A stretch of DNA of 23,407 bases from Chroococcidiopsidaceae cyanobacterium CP_BM_RX_35 (GTDB lineage: Bacteria > Cyanobacteriota > Cyanobacteriia > Cyanobacteriales > Chroococcidiopsidaceae), in contig JAFAVL010000236.1 in NCBI GenBank assembly GCA_019242465.1, forward strand, positions 1 to 23,407, written 5' to 3'. The position numbers were made by a program, and so were the translations under genes. Shown piece after piece: positions 15,762 to 23,292 of this stretch (within the stretch, counting starts at the first letter, position 1; each line of letters starts with the position of its first letter). The notes beneath the pieces were generated by a model. That model saw only the letters and a list, made by a program, of their open reading frames with translations. It was not told where the DNA came from and did no database searches.

Positions 15762-16204
15762 AATCACTCAGTTATCCTGGACAGGCATACCCCTTCGCTT
15801 TTCGCCCTTCTCCACGCAAGCTCAAAGGCAAAAAAGAACTATCTAAGCAAGTCGAATTACGACAGAACAAGTATCTAAATAATCGAACCTTTGCAGGACC
15901 ATTGATGCTGAAATCTTTGAAGTGGTTGCATAAGCAATTCCTTTTTCAAGAAGCTTTCTGTCCTCAACAAATTTTTGCAACACAACCGTTTATATCGTCT
16001 CCGATGACAATGAAGACTACCTGAAGTTAAACCAAATTATTTCTCAGCAGTTTTTTAGAGAAAATTTAATCTATTCTCGGTAAATTCTCAGGAAATAATG
16101 GTAATACGCAATTACTGAGCTGTCTGAGAACTCCAAGCTAGTATCTAGGTACAATAGCTAATAATTTCGACCCTTAAACGTATTTATAGAAACCTGGATA
16201 AAAC
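15762..16204. other. Gene-free stretch before the EamA gene
   Basis: An open frame crosses part of this region, but it is out of phase with CcdA and has no start or family resemblance. The clear items are the IS-end-like motif at 15959-15987 and an AT-rich segment just before the EamA ATG. Nothing else was identified. Confidence 0.4.
15959..15987 (-). repeat. 29-bp IS-end-like motif, copy B
   Basis: Its reverse complement begins GGTTGTGTTGCAAAAATT and matches copy A (10467-10495) at 25 of 29 positions, in the opposite orientation. The first 18 bases match 20179-20196 (minus) with one difference. It could be one end of a lost insertion sequence. Confidence 0.5.
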
Positions 16205-17260
16205 ATGAAAAGAACTTTAGCAACCGCTGCCACTTTTATCGGCACAATTCCGGGAACAGCCTATCTCTGGTTGGCAGTCATCATCTTCGCTGCTTCTAAT
16301 TCTGTAACACGGAAAATCATGGAACTTGGTAGTCAACACTTGATTGACGGCAGGAATCCCATTTCATTTTGCAATGTTTTATTTGTCGGAAATCTCTGCG
16401 CGTTGGTAGTTTTGATTCTGGTCTATAAGCGACAGTTGAGTGTACATACCTTCCGGCAGTTTTCCCTTAAAGACTGGGGCAGCATGGTAGCAGTGGCGTT
16501 ACTGGGCGGAGCGCTAGCACCTGCTGTCATACTTTCGGCTCTTTCTCACACAATGGTCAACAATGTTGTTTTAGTCGGGCGTCTCGAGCCACCGTTGACC
16601 CTAGCTTTATCCATCTGGTTTCTAGGAGAACGCACAAACGGATGGGAAATTGCTGGCTCGCTCGTTTCATTTATTGGAGTCGCATTCATGATAGGGCTTC
16701 AGGGCTTATGGGAACACAATATGGCTCCGGCAGGTTTTGGCACCGTTGGTTGGGGTGAGATTCTGACAGCAGTTGGAGCTGTGGCTCTGGCTATCTCCAG
16801 CAATATCAGTAAAGCTCACCTCGACCGGATTCCTGTCGGCATCTTTACTATTGTACGGACGGCATTGGGAACTGTGATCTTCTTCGTTATTGCATTATTT
16901 TTATACGGCAGCCATCATTTTATGGATGCCTTCTCACCTTTTTTGTGGAAGTGGATGTTAGCTTATGGCACGCTCATCGTCGTGGTAGGTGAATCAGCTT
17001 GGCTGACTGGCATCAAGAAGTCCAGTGTGACTTATGTTTCACTAGTTGGTGCTTTCAATCCAATTGCGGCAGCCTTAATAGCTTATCTGCTCTTAGGCGA
17101 AGCTCCTACCCCAGCTCAGTATTTTGGGGGCAGTGTGATTTTATGCGGGATTGTACTAAGTCAAATTGGAAATTGGCGCAAGCCTTCTCCTCCCAATGCT
17201 GCTACTAAGAGAAGTCATCCTCAAGCAATGGAAACTGAAGTTGGATTTAAAGGAGTATAG
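16205..17260 (+). CDS. EamA/DMT-family transporter
   Basis: This 351-residue membrane protein has about ten helices arranged as two EamA repeats. The first includes LEPPLTLALSIWFLGERTNG, and the second ends with SLVGAFNPIAAALIAYLLLG followed by EAPTPAQYFGGSVILCGIVL; both carry the usual hydrophobic-GE pattern of the drug/metabolite transporter superfamily. The C-terminal 30 residues are soluble. Substrate cannot be deduced; relatives export amino acids or metabolites. A diverged fragment of a second copy lies at 8006-8236. The start is preceded by a weak ribosome site (GGATAAAAC). Confidence 0.9.
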   Translation: MKRTLATAATFIGTIPGTAYLWLAVIIFAASNSVTRKIMELGSQHLIDGRNPISFCNVLFVGNLCALVVLILVYKRQLSVHTFRQFSLKDWGSMVAVALLGGALAPAVILSALSHTMVNNVVLVGRLEPPLTLALSIWFLGERTNGWEIAGSLVSFIGVAFMIGLQGLWEHNMAPAGFGTVGWGEILTAVGAVALAISSNISKAHLDRIPVGIFTIVRTALGTVIFFVIALFLYGSHHFMDAFSPFLWKWMLAYGTLIVVVGESAWLTGIKKSSVTYVSLVGAFNPIAAALIAYLLLGEAPTPAQYFGGSVILCGIVLSQIGNWRKPSPPNAATKRSHPQAMETEVGFKGV

Positions 17261-17312
17261 ACAGCATTTACCAATAGAGCTGCACGAAATGAAATAGGTA
17301 AGCGCAAAACAA

Positions 17313-17459
17313 GAGAGAATTGAACAGAAGCACTTAAGTTTAAGAACAAGAATTGAACGGCTAGCTCGTAAGACAATTTGCGTTTCCAAGACAGAAGAGA
17401 TGCACGATTTAGTTATTGGGTTGTTCATCAACCGCTATGAGTTTGGCTTACGAGTTTGA
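17313..17459 (+). pseudogene. IS1-family transposase, C-terminal remnant
   Basis: Ending at TGA 17459, the frame reads HLSLRTRIERLARKTICVSK followed by MHDLVIGLFINRYEFG. I recognise this as the C-terminal end of IS1-type transposases found in cyanobacteria. Stop codons upstream and the absence of the catalytic region show that only about 48 residues survive. It lies directly downstream of the EamA transporter, so an IS1 copy probably inserted there and was mostly deleted. Confidence 0.7.
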
Positions 17460-17493
17460 AGGCAAAGCAACCGATATAAAACATCACCAGACT

Positions 17494-18075
17494 TCAGGGA
17501 GACTTGGAGAATGGGAATACTCCCAGTTTTCGTTTGCTGATACCAACAAGCAAGTCCCAGGCATTGTGGGTTGCTGTAATTAAGAGGATAAAAACCACAT
17601 AGACAAGCGAGAAGAGACCATCATGTCTGCCTCGCCAGACTGCGAAAGCGATCACAATTAGACCCACATAAGATGCTGTTGGCATTGTGAAGCGCCAGAA
17701 CAGGTAGGTTTTTGCCCAAGTAGCTTGAAGATGACCTATGACTGGTTGTATGTGCCGGGTAGCGTTAGCCAATCCAAATGTACCCAGTATCAGGATTTCA
17801 ACGCCGATCAGCTTGGGGTTGTGATCAGGAATCAATAACAAGAGCGAAATTAACAGGACGTAGAGGAAGCTGGCGAAGGTTTGTGTCGCCAGTTCCTTCA
17901 ACCCGATTTGGGACTCATCACTCATCACTTCTATGCTCAGAGTTAGAGAGACAAAGAGCAAGCCGATCAGAGTAGCGGCAGCCGTGCCCGCCAGCATGTA
18001 GAAGTCATGCCATCTCTCAAGGTACTGAGCAAACGTCTGCATGTCTTTAATCTCTTGCCTGGGAGCGAATAGCAC
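17494..18075 (-). CDS. Multi-pass membrane protein of unknown function
   Basis: A 193-residue protein with about five membrane helices (LAGTAAATLIGLLFVSLTLS, then FLYVLLISLLLLIP, LILGTFGLANA, YVGLIVIAFAVW and LVYVVFILLITATH). The preferred start may be the second Met (18042), which gives MQTFAQYLERWHDFYMLAGT. This resembles a group of unnamed bacterial proteins that open with a short amphipathic helix containing a W-x-x-FY motif. No enzymatic or transport signature is visible. It is transcribed divergently from the SnoaL/MarR block; 18076-18167 between them may hold its promoter. Confidence 0.75.
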   Translation of the reverse strand: MLFAPRQEIKDMQTFAQYLERWHDFYMLAGTAAATLIGLLFVSLTLSIEVMSDESQIGLKELATQTFASFLYVLLISLLLLIPDHNPKLIGVEILILGTFGLANATRHIQPVIGHLQATWAKTYLFWRFTMPTASYVGLIVIAFAVWRGRHDGLFSLVYVVFILLITATHNAWDLLVGISKRKLGVFPFSKSP

Positions 18076-18148
18076 TAAGATAACTCATTTGGGTTGTGTG
18101 GCAAAAACTCATGGTGTTCTATGCGACTTGCAAGCCAAAATGGCATCT

Positions 18149-18183
18149 TTGCATCCTGAGCCTGTTGTGTGTATCCTACACAT
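18149..18183 (+). promoter_or_regulatory. Promoter with palindromic operator, first SnoaL gene
   Basis: TGTGTA-TCC-TACACA at 18168-18182 is a perfect 6-bp inverted repeat with a 3-bp spacer. The hexamer TATCCT (18172-18177) within it could be a -10 box, with TTGCAT (18149-18154) exactly 17 bp upstream as a weak -35. The same 15-bp palindrome recurs at 19454. Because a MarR gene lies between the two, it is the likely binding protein. Confidence 0.6.
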
Positions 18184-18218
18184 ATAAGCGCGAACAGTGC
18201 AGAACGAGGGGAGTCGAG

Positions 18219-18773
18219 ATGAAACTTGGGAAACATGGTTTTCTGCTCGATGATTCTCTCTCGCGCCGCAAGACCATGCGTCTTCTGACTGCGTTGATCT
18301 CCGGAGCTGCGCTGCTACCGTTGACTGGCATCCCAGGCTTAGCCGAGGACGTAACCGGTCGCAGCGGCGAACGTGCCACCAAACAGACCAGCAAACCGAA
18401 TACGGGCAAAAGCAACGGAGCCATGATGAATTCGAAGCATAAAGATTTGATATTGCAGGCTTATGCGGCGTTCAATCGACAGGACGCCAATGCATTGCTC
18501 GCTCTCGTGGGCGACGATGTCGATTGGCCGGAAGATGATGTCAGGCTGCACGGCAAAGATGCAGTCCGAGCGTACTGGCTCAAAGAGTGGGCAAAAATTC
18601 ACCCGCACGATGAACCCGTCGCAATCAGTGATCTCTCGGAAGAGAGGAGCGCGGTCCGCATTGACCAAGTTGTCAATGCGCTAGACGGTTCCGTCATCTC
18701 AAGAGGCATGTTTGAGCATACGTACCAGATCAAGGATGGGCTCATAGTGCGGATGGCTCTCAAAAAACTGTGA
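18219..18773 (+). CDS. SnoaL/NTF2-like protein with Tat-type signal peptide
   Basis: From the ATG at 18219 (GAGGGGAG upstream) the protein is 184 residues. Residues 13-42 look like a twin-arginine signal: SLSRRKTMRLLTALISGAAL, a hydrophobic segment and GLAED as a likely cleavage site. A linker follows, then an NTF2/SnoaL fold starting near NSKHKDLILQAYAAFNRQD and including DDVDWPEDDVRLHGKDAVRAYWLKE. SnoaL-like proteins include small-molecule isomerases, hydrolases and ligand-binding proteins. Alternative start: MMNSKHKD would give a cytoplasmic protein of about 116 residues. A paralogue without signal lies at 19491, so an extracytoplasmic/cytoplasmic pair is likely. Confidence 0.8.
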   Translation: MKLGKHGFLLDDSLSRRKTMRLLTALISGAALLPLTGIPGLAEDVTGRSGERATKQTSKPNTGKSNGAMMNSKHKDLILQAYAAFNRQDANALLALVGDDVDWPEDDVRLHGKDAVRAYWLKEWAKIHPHDEPVAISDLSEERSAVRIDQVVNALDGSVISRGMFEHTYQIKDGLIVRMALKKL

Positions 18774-18789
18774 TGAGAGGAGGAGTGCT

Positions 18790-18885
18790 ATGTGCACAGA
18801 ACGCAACAACCTGACCGCCCTCTCACGACATGGCAGCAAAGTCGTTGCCACCATTCGCCAGGTGCTGATCTATGGGTGTCCATAA
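18790..18885 (+). CDS. Possible 31-residue upstream ORF coupled to the MarR gene
   Basis: ATG at 18790 follows a strong AGGAGG (18778-18783) by six bases. The ORF encodes MCTERNNLTALSRHGSKVV and ends IRQVLIYGCP. Its TAA overlaps the MarR ATG as TAATG, the classical arrangement for re-initiation. No family recognised. A GTG at 18792 in the MarR frame could use the same ribosome site, extending MarR by 31 residues without family similarity, so which frame is used is unresolved. Confidence 0.45.
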   Translation: MCTERNNLTALSRHGSKVVATIRQVLIYGCP

Positions 18886-19391
18886 TGTCTGAGGGAAGCA
18901 ATCGGATGTCATCAGAGAAGGTGTGCAGTACACACATTAAGTCGGCTTTCCCAGGGCTGCATCGTTCCCTCCTTGATGTCGTCGGCGCTATGAATCGGCC
19001 CGAACTTGATCAAGCGATGCTTAAGATGGCAGGGCTGAGCCTCGAACCAGCCCTATTCACGCCCCTTGTGCTGATTGCCAAGTTGGGTCCGATCGGCGTG
19101 GTAAACCTTGCGGGGCGCGTGGGGCGTGACTACACGACCCTTAGCCGACATGTCGCACGGTTGGAAGAACTCGGTCTGGTAAGCCGTCAGATTAGCTCTG
19201 CGGATCGACGAATGCGGGAAGCGGTGATCACGCGAAAGGGCAAGATCGCGACAGATGCCATAGATAAAGCGCGCGAACGAATCGCTTTGACGCTATTCCG
19301 GGGTTGGTCCCGCGATGACTTCGACCAACTCGTCCGGTTGATGCGAATGCTTGCCGACAGGCTGAACAAGACCCCCGGCGGCAACGCATAA
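18885..19391 (+). CDS. MarR-family transcriptional regulator
   Basis: About 168 residues from the ATG at 18885; a later Met at 18906 is also possible. The core is a MarR winged helix: PIGVVNLAGRVGRDYTTLSR, then HVARLEELGLVSRQ and the wing SSADRRMREAVITRKG, followed by a dimerisation helix (SRDDFDQLVRLMRMLADRL). Such proteins bind short palindromes as dimers and are released by small ligands. It lies between two SnoaL-like genes that share a 15-bp palindrome in their promoters, so it is probably their repressor and, being downstream of the first gene, autoregulated. Confidence 0.88.
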   Translation: MSEGSNRMSSEKVCSTHIKSAFPGLHRSLLDVVGAMNRPELDQAMLKMAGLSLEPALFTPLVLIAKLGPIGVVNLAGRVGRDYTTLSRHVARLEELGLVSRQISSADRRMREAVITRKGKIATDAIDKARERIALTLFRGWSRDDFDQLVRLMRMLADRLNKTPGGNA

Positions 19392-19453
19392 TCGAGGTCA
19401 TGCAAGATCTGAAATGATGAATCCTGAAACTCGCCAGAAGCATCTCTTGAATA

Positions 19454-19468
19454 TGTGTATAATACACT
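19454..19468 (+). promoter_or_regulatory. Palindromic operator over the -10 box of the second SnoaL gene
   Basis: TGTGTA-TAA-TACACT matches the operator at 18168 in both half-sites except the last base and has the same 3-bp spacer. A perfect TATAAT (19458-19463) lies in it at the same offset as TATCCT in the first copy. An AAGGAG ribosome site and the ATG at 19491 follow. Binding here would block RNA polymerase. Confidence 0.65.
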
Positions 19469-19490
19469 TACCTCTACTCAAAGGAGAATC

Positions 19491-19895
19491 ATGAATACAC
19501 AGACATTGATGGCTCAGGCTTACTCTGCGTTTAATCGGCGCGACATTGATGGCACGCTCGCGCTGATGAGTGAGAACGTCAGTTGGCCAAAGGCTTCGGA
19601 AGGCGGTCGAGTAGTTGGTAAACAAGACATCCGTGCTTACTGGACGCGTCAGTGGGCTGAGTTCAATCCTTATGTGGAAGTGCTCCAAGTCATCGACCGT
19701 GAGGCGGGCAAAGCTGATGTCAAGGTCCATCAACTTGTTAAAAGTCTGAAAGGTGATGTCCTGTCAGATACGGAGTTGTGGCACATCTATACCATCGCGA
19801 ACGGCCTGATCGAACGCATGGACATCAAGGAAGGCGAAAGCAACTCAGATCTAGGCCCGTCCGCAGCTTTTTCGGGGCACAATCGCGCGAAGTGA
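19491..19895 (+). CDS. SnoaL/NTF2-like protein, cytoplasmic paralogue
   Basis: A 134-residue protein with the single-domain NTF2/SnoaL layout: LMAQAYSAFNRRDIDGTLAL, ENVSWPKA, VVGKQDIRAYWTRQWAEFNP, and a C-terminal strand LWHIYTIANGLIERMDI. It aligns along its length with the domain at 18219 (AYAAFNRQDANALLAL, VDWPED, GKDAVRAYWLKEWAKIHP) and lacks a signal peptide. The promoter carries the shared palindrome, so it is probably in the MarR regulon. Substrate unknown. Confidence 0.87.
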   Translation: MNTQTLMAQAYSAFNRRDIDGTLALMSENVSWPKASEGGRVVGKQDIRAYWTRQWAEFNPYVEVLQVIDREAGKADVKVHQLVKSLKGDVLSDTELWHIYTIANGLIERMDIKEGESNSDLGPSAAFSGHNRAK

Positions 19896-20286
19896 CGGGC
19901 TTCGTGGAGCAAATGCCACGTTCGCGAATGTTTTTTGAACGTCGGTAACAAGCAAAGCACAGGGACGATCCCTTCTTATAGAGAGCCGGACCTAGCCAGC
20001 ATTTTACAGCTTTGCAGCCTCGGCGGCCTCGGTTGGCTTAGCGATCACCCCCACCAAATTGGACTTTTTTTCACATTATTACTACATATTTTGTCACTCG
20101 TTAGAGGTATTGACAAAATGAAAATAATTTTAACCTATCACAGATGGGGCACGAGCTTCTTAGCTTACCACCTACCCCAATTTTTGCAACATAACCTAGC
20201 AGAGTATCAGAAACAGCACAAAGCCTTGCAGCTGAAGGCAAAACGGCCCCATCTATACTGAAGCGAAAGCAGGCTCTGAACCAGGT
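19896..20286. other. Gene-poor stretch between SnoaL and ClC genes
   Basis: An ORF at 19935-20261 crosses the region but shows no family resemblance. Its last part (about 20100-20261) has some protein-like character (LAYHLPQFLQHNLAEYQKQH) and could be a decayed fragment. The same part contains a third IS-end-like motif (20175-20196, minus) and a 9-bp inverted repeat AGATGGGGC at 20142-20150 and 20246-20254. This is most likely insertion-sequence debris. Confidence 0.4.
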
Positions 20287-21645
20287 TTAGCCCCCTGACG
20301 ATCGCATCCGGCGGATCGTGGAGAGCAGGGAACTGGAGAGTGTATTGACTACCCGTGCGGTCACCAATCCCAAGATGGCAGCGACCACAACTGTGGCGAA
20401 GCTGGTTAGCTTGGCTGCTTTTGGTCCACCAACCCCCAGCACCATCACCAGGGCTGTGAACGGTAGCCGGTAACCGCCGGCAATACCGGCTGCCGCCCCA
20501 GCGGCACCCGCCAGATCCGACGGCACCCCGAAGGCTGCCGCAAACACCCTGCCACTAAGGTCGCCGATTGCCAGAAAGGGCACAAACACTCCGCCACAGC
20601 CCCCTGCCGCGACGGCAGCAGTAGTGGACGCGGCACGGAGCAGGGCCACTGCCAGCAGGTGGTAGGGGGTAGTTTGGACGGTTTCGGCCCAGATGATGGC
20701 CGCGCCCCCTGGACCGAAGGCCGCTGCTGGTGTAGCGATCAGTGCTGTCACCGCCGCCACGGATAGCATGACCAGGGCACCGATCAGGAGACGAATGACT
20801 GGCCGGGCCCTCCAGCCTCGGGCCCAGTAAATCGCCTCGCCTGAGAACGACGTGACAGCGCCTGCGATCACTCCGATGAACAGAGCGCAGCCCACCGCAT
20901 CCCAGAGGTCTCTGGGGGGAACCGGCACGATAAGCCGGATCAGATTGAGCCTAAAGGCAAGGTTGATCCCCCATCCAACCAGTCCCCCCGCCAACGCCGC
21001 AGCCACCCGTTCCAGGCTGAGCGGAACCTTTCGTCGCTGGCTCAGCTCAAGGATGAAGAAACTGCCCACCAGCGGGATCCCCATCAGGACGGCCACACCA
21101 GCGGCACCACCGCCGATCGCGGCGGGTCGCACCAGTCGGCGCAGCGCTTGATTATTGCTGCCCAGCCAGGTCCCCGCCGCAACGCCGATATGAGCCGCCG
21201 GGGATTCTGTTCCCATCGCCGCACCGAGCCCGACGGTGGGCAGGATGGCAAGGGCGCGCAACGGTGCCAGATTCCAGGGAAAGCGCTCTTCTGCTCCGGC
21301 CGTGGCCACCATGTCGGCGGTGAGATCGGCCCGGGCAACGTCGTAGGGGAAGGAGTACCATGTGGGTAGAGGAGGCAGCTTGGGGAGAGCAGCTTCGGGG
21401 GGAACCAATGCCTGCACGGCTTCGCCCTCGCCCAGGCCGTGCAATACCAGTACAGCTAGCGTGACGCCGAGCAGTGGCAGCAGCAGCAGCCAGACGGTGC
21501 CTAGTCTGGAGACTGCATCGAGGATCGACTTGATCGACCCGGCCAGCAGCACCACAGCCAGGGAGCCGACCAAACCGCCGAGCAGACCGCCGACACCCCA
21601 TAGACCCGCGTTAGTCAACAGAGGTAGTAGTTTGTTGTTTGCCAT
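20287..21645 (-). CDS. ClC-family chloride channel or chloride/proton antiporter
   Basis: A 452-residue, highly hydrophobic protein. The anion-filter motif GxExP is present as GTESPAAHIG (145-154) with the gating glutamate Glu147, and the second filter motif as GGCGGVFVPFLAIG (348-361). The helical repeat layout matches ClC proteins. The central tyrosine motif could not be placed with certainty. No C-terminal CBS domains are present. The gene is strikingly GC-rich with Ala/Gly-heavy coding compared with flanking DNA, suggesting transfer from a high-GC donor. It reads towards the SnoaL unit and appears monocistronic; its promoter should lie in 21646-21700. Confidence 0.9.
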   Translation of the reverse strand: MANNKLLPLLTNAGLWGVGGLLGGLVGSLAVVLLAGSIKSILDAVSRLGTVWLLLLPLLGVTLAVLVLHGLGEGEAVQALVPPEAALPKLPPLPTWYSFPYDVARADLTADMVATAGAEERFPWNLAPLRALAILPTVGLGAAMGTESPAAHIGVAAGTWLGSNNQALRRLVRPAAIGGGAAGVAVLMGIPLVGSFFILELSQRRKVPLSLERVAAALAGGLVGWGINLAFRLNLIRLIVPVPPRDLWDAVGCALFIGVIAGAVTSFSGEAIYWARGWRARPVIRLLIGALVMLSVAAVTALIATPAAAFGPGGAAIIWAETVQTTPYHLLAVALLRAASTTAAVAAGGCGGVFVPFLAIGDLSGRVFAAAFGVPSDLAGAAGAAAGIAGGYRLPFTALVMVLGVGGPKAAKLTSFATVVVAAILGLVTARVVNTLSSSLLSTIRRMRSSGG

Positions 21646-21700
21646 GGCAGCTAAATTTTGTTTAAGTTAAATCTTATGCAAATAGTATACAAAAGGGTGT

Positions 21701-21797
21701 TTACAGCAGATTTCAAGTAAGCGGAGTACATAGTAGAGCTAGAGCATCAGGGTTCATGGGTTGCTACTGTACTTCATCAAGCTGAAATCTGCTGTAA
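21701..21797. repeat. 97-bp element with perfect 15-bp terminal inverted repeats
   Basis: TTACAGCAGATTTCA at 21701-21715 is exactly complemented by TGAAATCTGCTGTAA at 21783-21797. The interior is non-coding. Size and perfect ends fit a miniature inverted-repeat transposable element; the ends look familiar from cyanobacterial IS630-type elements (recollection only). It lies between the ClC gene start and the tnpB element. Confidence 0.65.
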
Positions 21798-21869
21798 GTT
21801 GCTGAATCAGGTAACTTGATAGCACCCAGTGCTTCACCCTGTAAAATGTTTGATGGGAGAGCGCCGCAC

Positions 21870-21891
21870 ACTCGTGATTTCGGTCATGAGT
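21870..21891. repeat. Left-end hairpin of the tnpB element
   Basis: ACTCGTGA (21870-21877) pairs with TCATGAGT (21884-21891) with one mismatch around the loop TTTCGG. IS200/IS605 ends carry subterminal hairpins of this kind, recognised as single strands by TnpA. Confidence 0.6.
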
Positions 21892-21938
21892 TAGGCGTTT
21901 TTATGGTATAGTGTTTATCAGTAAATTACAGTAAGACC

Positions 21939-23161
21939 TTGCAAAAAGCATTTAAAGTCACACTACAACCAGGCCGTACCCAAGAGGTCTTAATCAACAA
22001 GACTATTGGGTGTTCTAGGTTTGTGTACAATCGCTTTTTAGCATTGCGTAAAGAGCTATATTCTACTGAAAAGAAAACACTTAACTATGGAGGATATAGT
22101 CAAGCTCTTACTCAACTCAAAAAAGAAATTGAGTGGTTGCGAGAGGTAGACAAATTTGCCTTGCAAAACGCACTCAGGAATCTAGAGACTGCTTATAAGA
22201 ACTTCTTTGCTGACCTTAAGAAACCTAAAGCTAAGAGGCATTTCGGTTTTCCCAAGTTTAAAAAGAAGCATGGATTCAAGCAGTCGTACAAGACAAACTT
22301 TACCAACGGTAATCTTGAGATAAGAGAAAACTATTTAAAACTGCCAAAGGTAGGATGGGTAAGGTTTTATAGGTCTCAGGAGATTACCGAAACCATTGTT
22401 AACATCACTGTCACTCGGACGACAACTGGTAAATATATTGCTAGTATTCTGTGCGAGACAGAGATAGAGATACATCTTCACACAATTAAAAGTGTCGGTG
22501 TGGATCTGGGAATAAAAAGCTACCTTGTTACTAGCAACAATGATACGGTAGACAATCCAAAGCACTATCGTACTCAACAAAGGAAATTACGTAAAGCTAA
22601 TAAGAAACTGTCTCGTTGTCAATCATGTAATTCAGGCCGAGTTAAAGCGAAAACCAAGTTAGCTCGCGTTCATGAACGTATTGCCCATCAAAGAGAAGAT
22701 TTTTTGCACAAGCTCTCAACTCGATTAATTCGAGACAATGCCATTATTTATATCGAAGACTTGGCTGTTAAGAACATGGTCAAGAATCGTAAGCTTTCCA
22801 AAAGCATAATGGACGCTGGATGGTCAATGTTTGTTGCCATGCTTGAATATAAAGCGCTCTGGCATATAGAGTTGTGCAGAAAATTAGTCGCTTTTATCCC
22901 TCATCTCAAACCTGTAGTTGCCGTGGGCATGTCAATCCTGAAGTTAAAGATTTAGACATTCGGGAATGGATATGTCCCAAGTGCAGCGCTCATCATTTGC
23001 GCGATCTAAACGCAGCCATCAATATTAGGAATGAGAGTTTAAGACTCATAGCCGCCGCTGGTACGACGGAGGCTCAAAGCGCTTCTGGAGATGGTGTAAG
23101 ACCTGGAGACATTCAGGAAACTGTCGATGAAGGAAGAATCACGCGACTTCAAGTCGTGTGA
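21939..23161 (+). pseudogene. tnpB: TnpB RNA-guided endonuclease, frameshifted
   Basis: From a TTG start the first frame gives [29 protein letters not shown] and the RuvC-like residues Asp189 (GVDLGIKS) and Glu273 ([11 protein letters not shown]). Between 22866 and about 22875 a single-base indel moves the gene into the next frame, which continues [14 protein letters not shown], a zinc-finger region, CPKC and LRDLNAA with the third catalytic Asp (codon 23003-23005). The first zinc-finger pair is CSCR instead of CxxC, so a metal ligand is also lost. Without repair of both lesions no active nuclease is expected. Normal TnpB length is about 400 residues, as in the joined frames. Confidence 0.88.
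23140..23160 (+). ncRNA. Right-end hairpin, likely end of the omegaRNA region
   Basis: CACGCGACTT and AAGTCGTGTG pair at 9 of 10 positions around a single C, just before and over the tnpB stop. In TnpB systems the guide (omega) RNA is made from the 3' end of tnpB and the right end of the element; this hairpin is the structural mark of that end. The guide would be the flanking sequence starting about 23169. Confidence 0.5.
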
Positions 23162-23164
23162 GTT

Positions 23165-23251
23165 TCAAAAGCAAACCGCCGGGTTCGCTAAGGCGTAGTT
23201 GACCGGGCTACTGAGCAAATACTGACAGTAGTCCAACTGCGTGAAACTCAT
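23165..23251 (-). pseudogene. IS701-type transposase, first 28 codons
   Basis: The minus strand encodes MSFTQLDYCQYLLSSPVNYA, which I recognise as the start of cyanobacterial IS701-type DDE transposases, and then LANPAVCF and a stop at the edge of the tnpB element. The reading frame is thus interrupted by the tnpB element's right end. No continuation is seen on the far side of that element within the window, so the rest was deleted or moved. Confidence 0.65.
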
Positions 23252-23292
23252 GCGATCAACCCTTGATTGCTGGTACTATTTTACCTTATTTG

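Larger units (their letters stand above)
21850..23168 (+). mobile_element. Solo tnpB element of the IS200/IS605 group
   Basis: A left-end hairpin (21870-21891), a tnpB gene and a right-end hairpin (23140-23160) form the standard layout of an IS605-type element without the tnpA transposase. The right boundary is set by the reappearance of IS701-type transposase sequence around 23168. The left boundary near 21850 is approximate. Without tnpA it depended on a transposase in trans, and tnpB is now broken. Confidence 0.7.

Noticed and set aside
15431..16024. 197-codon ORF overlapping the end of ccdA
   Set aside because: It is an out-of-phase reading of ccdA continued into non-coding DNA, with no domain.
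21152..21601. Arg/Gly-rich ORFs on both strands within the ClC gene
   Set aside because: High GC content keeps alternative frames open; only the ClC frame shows membrane helices and filter motifs.
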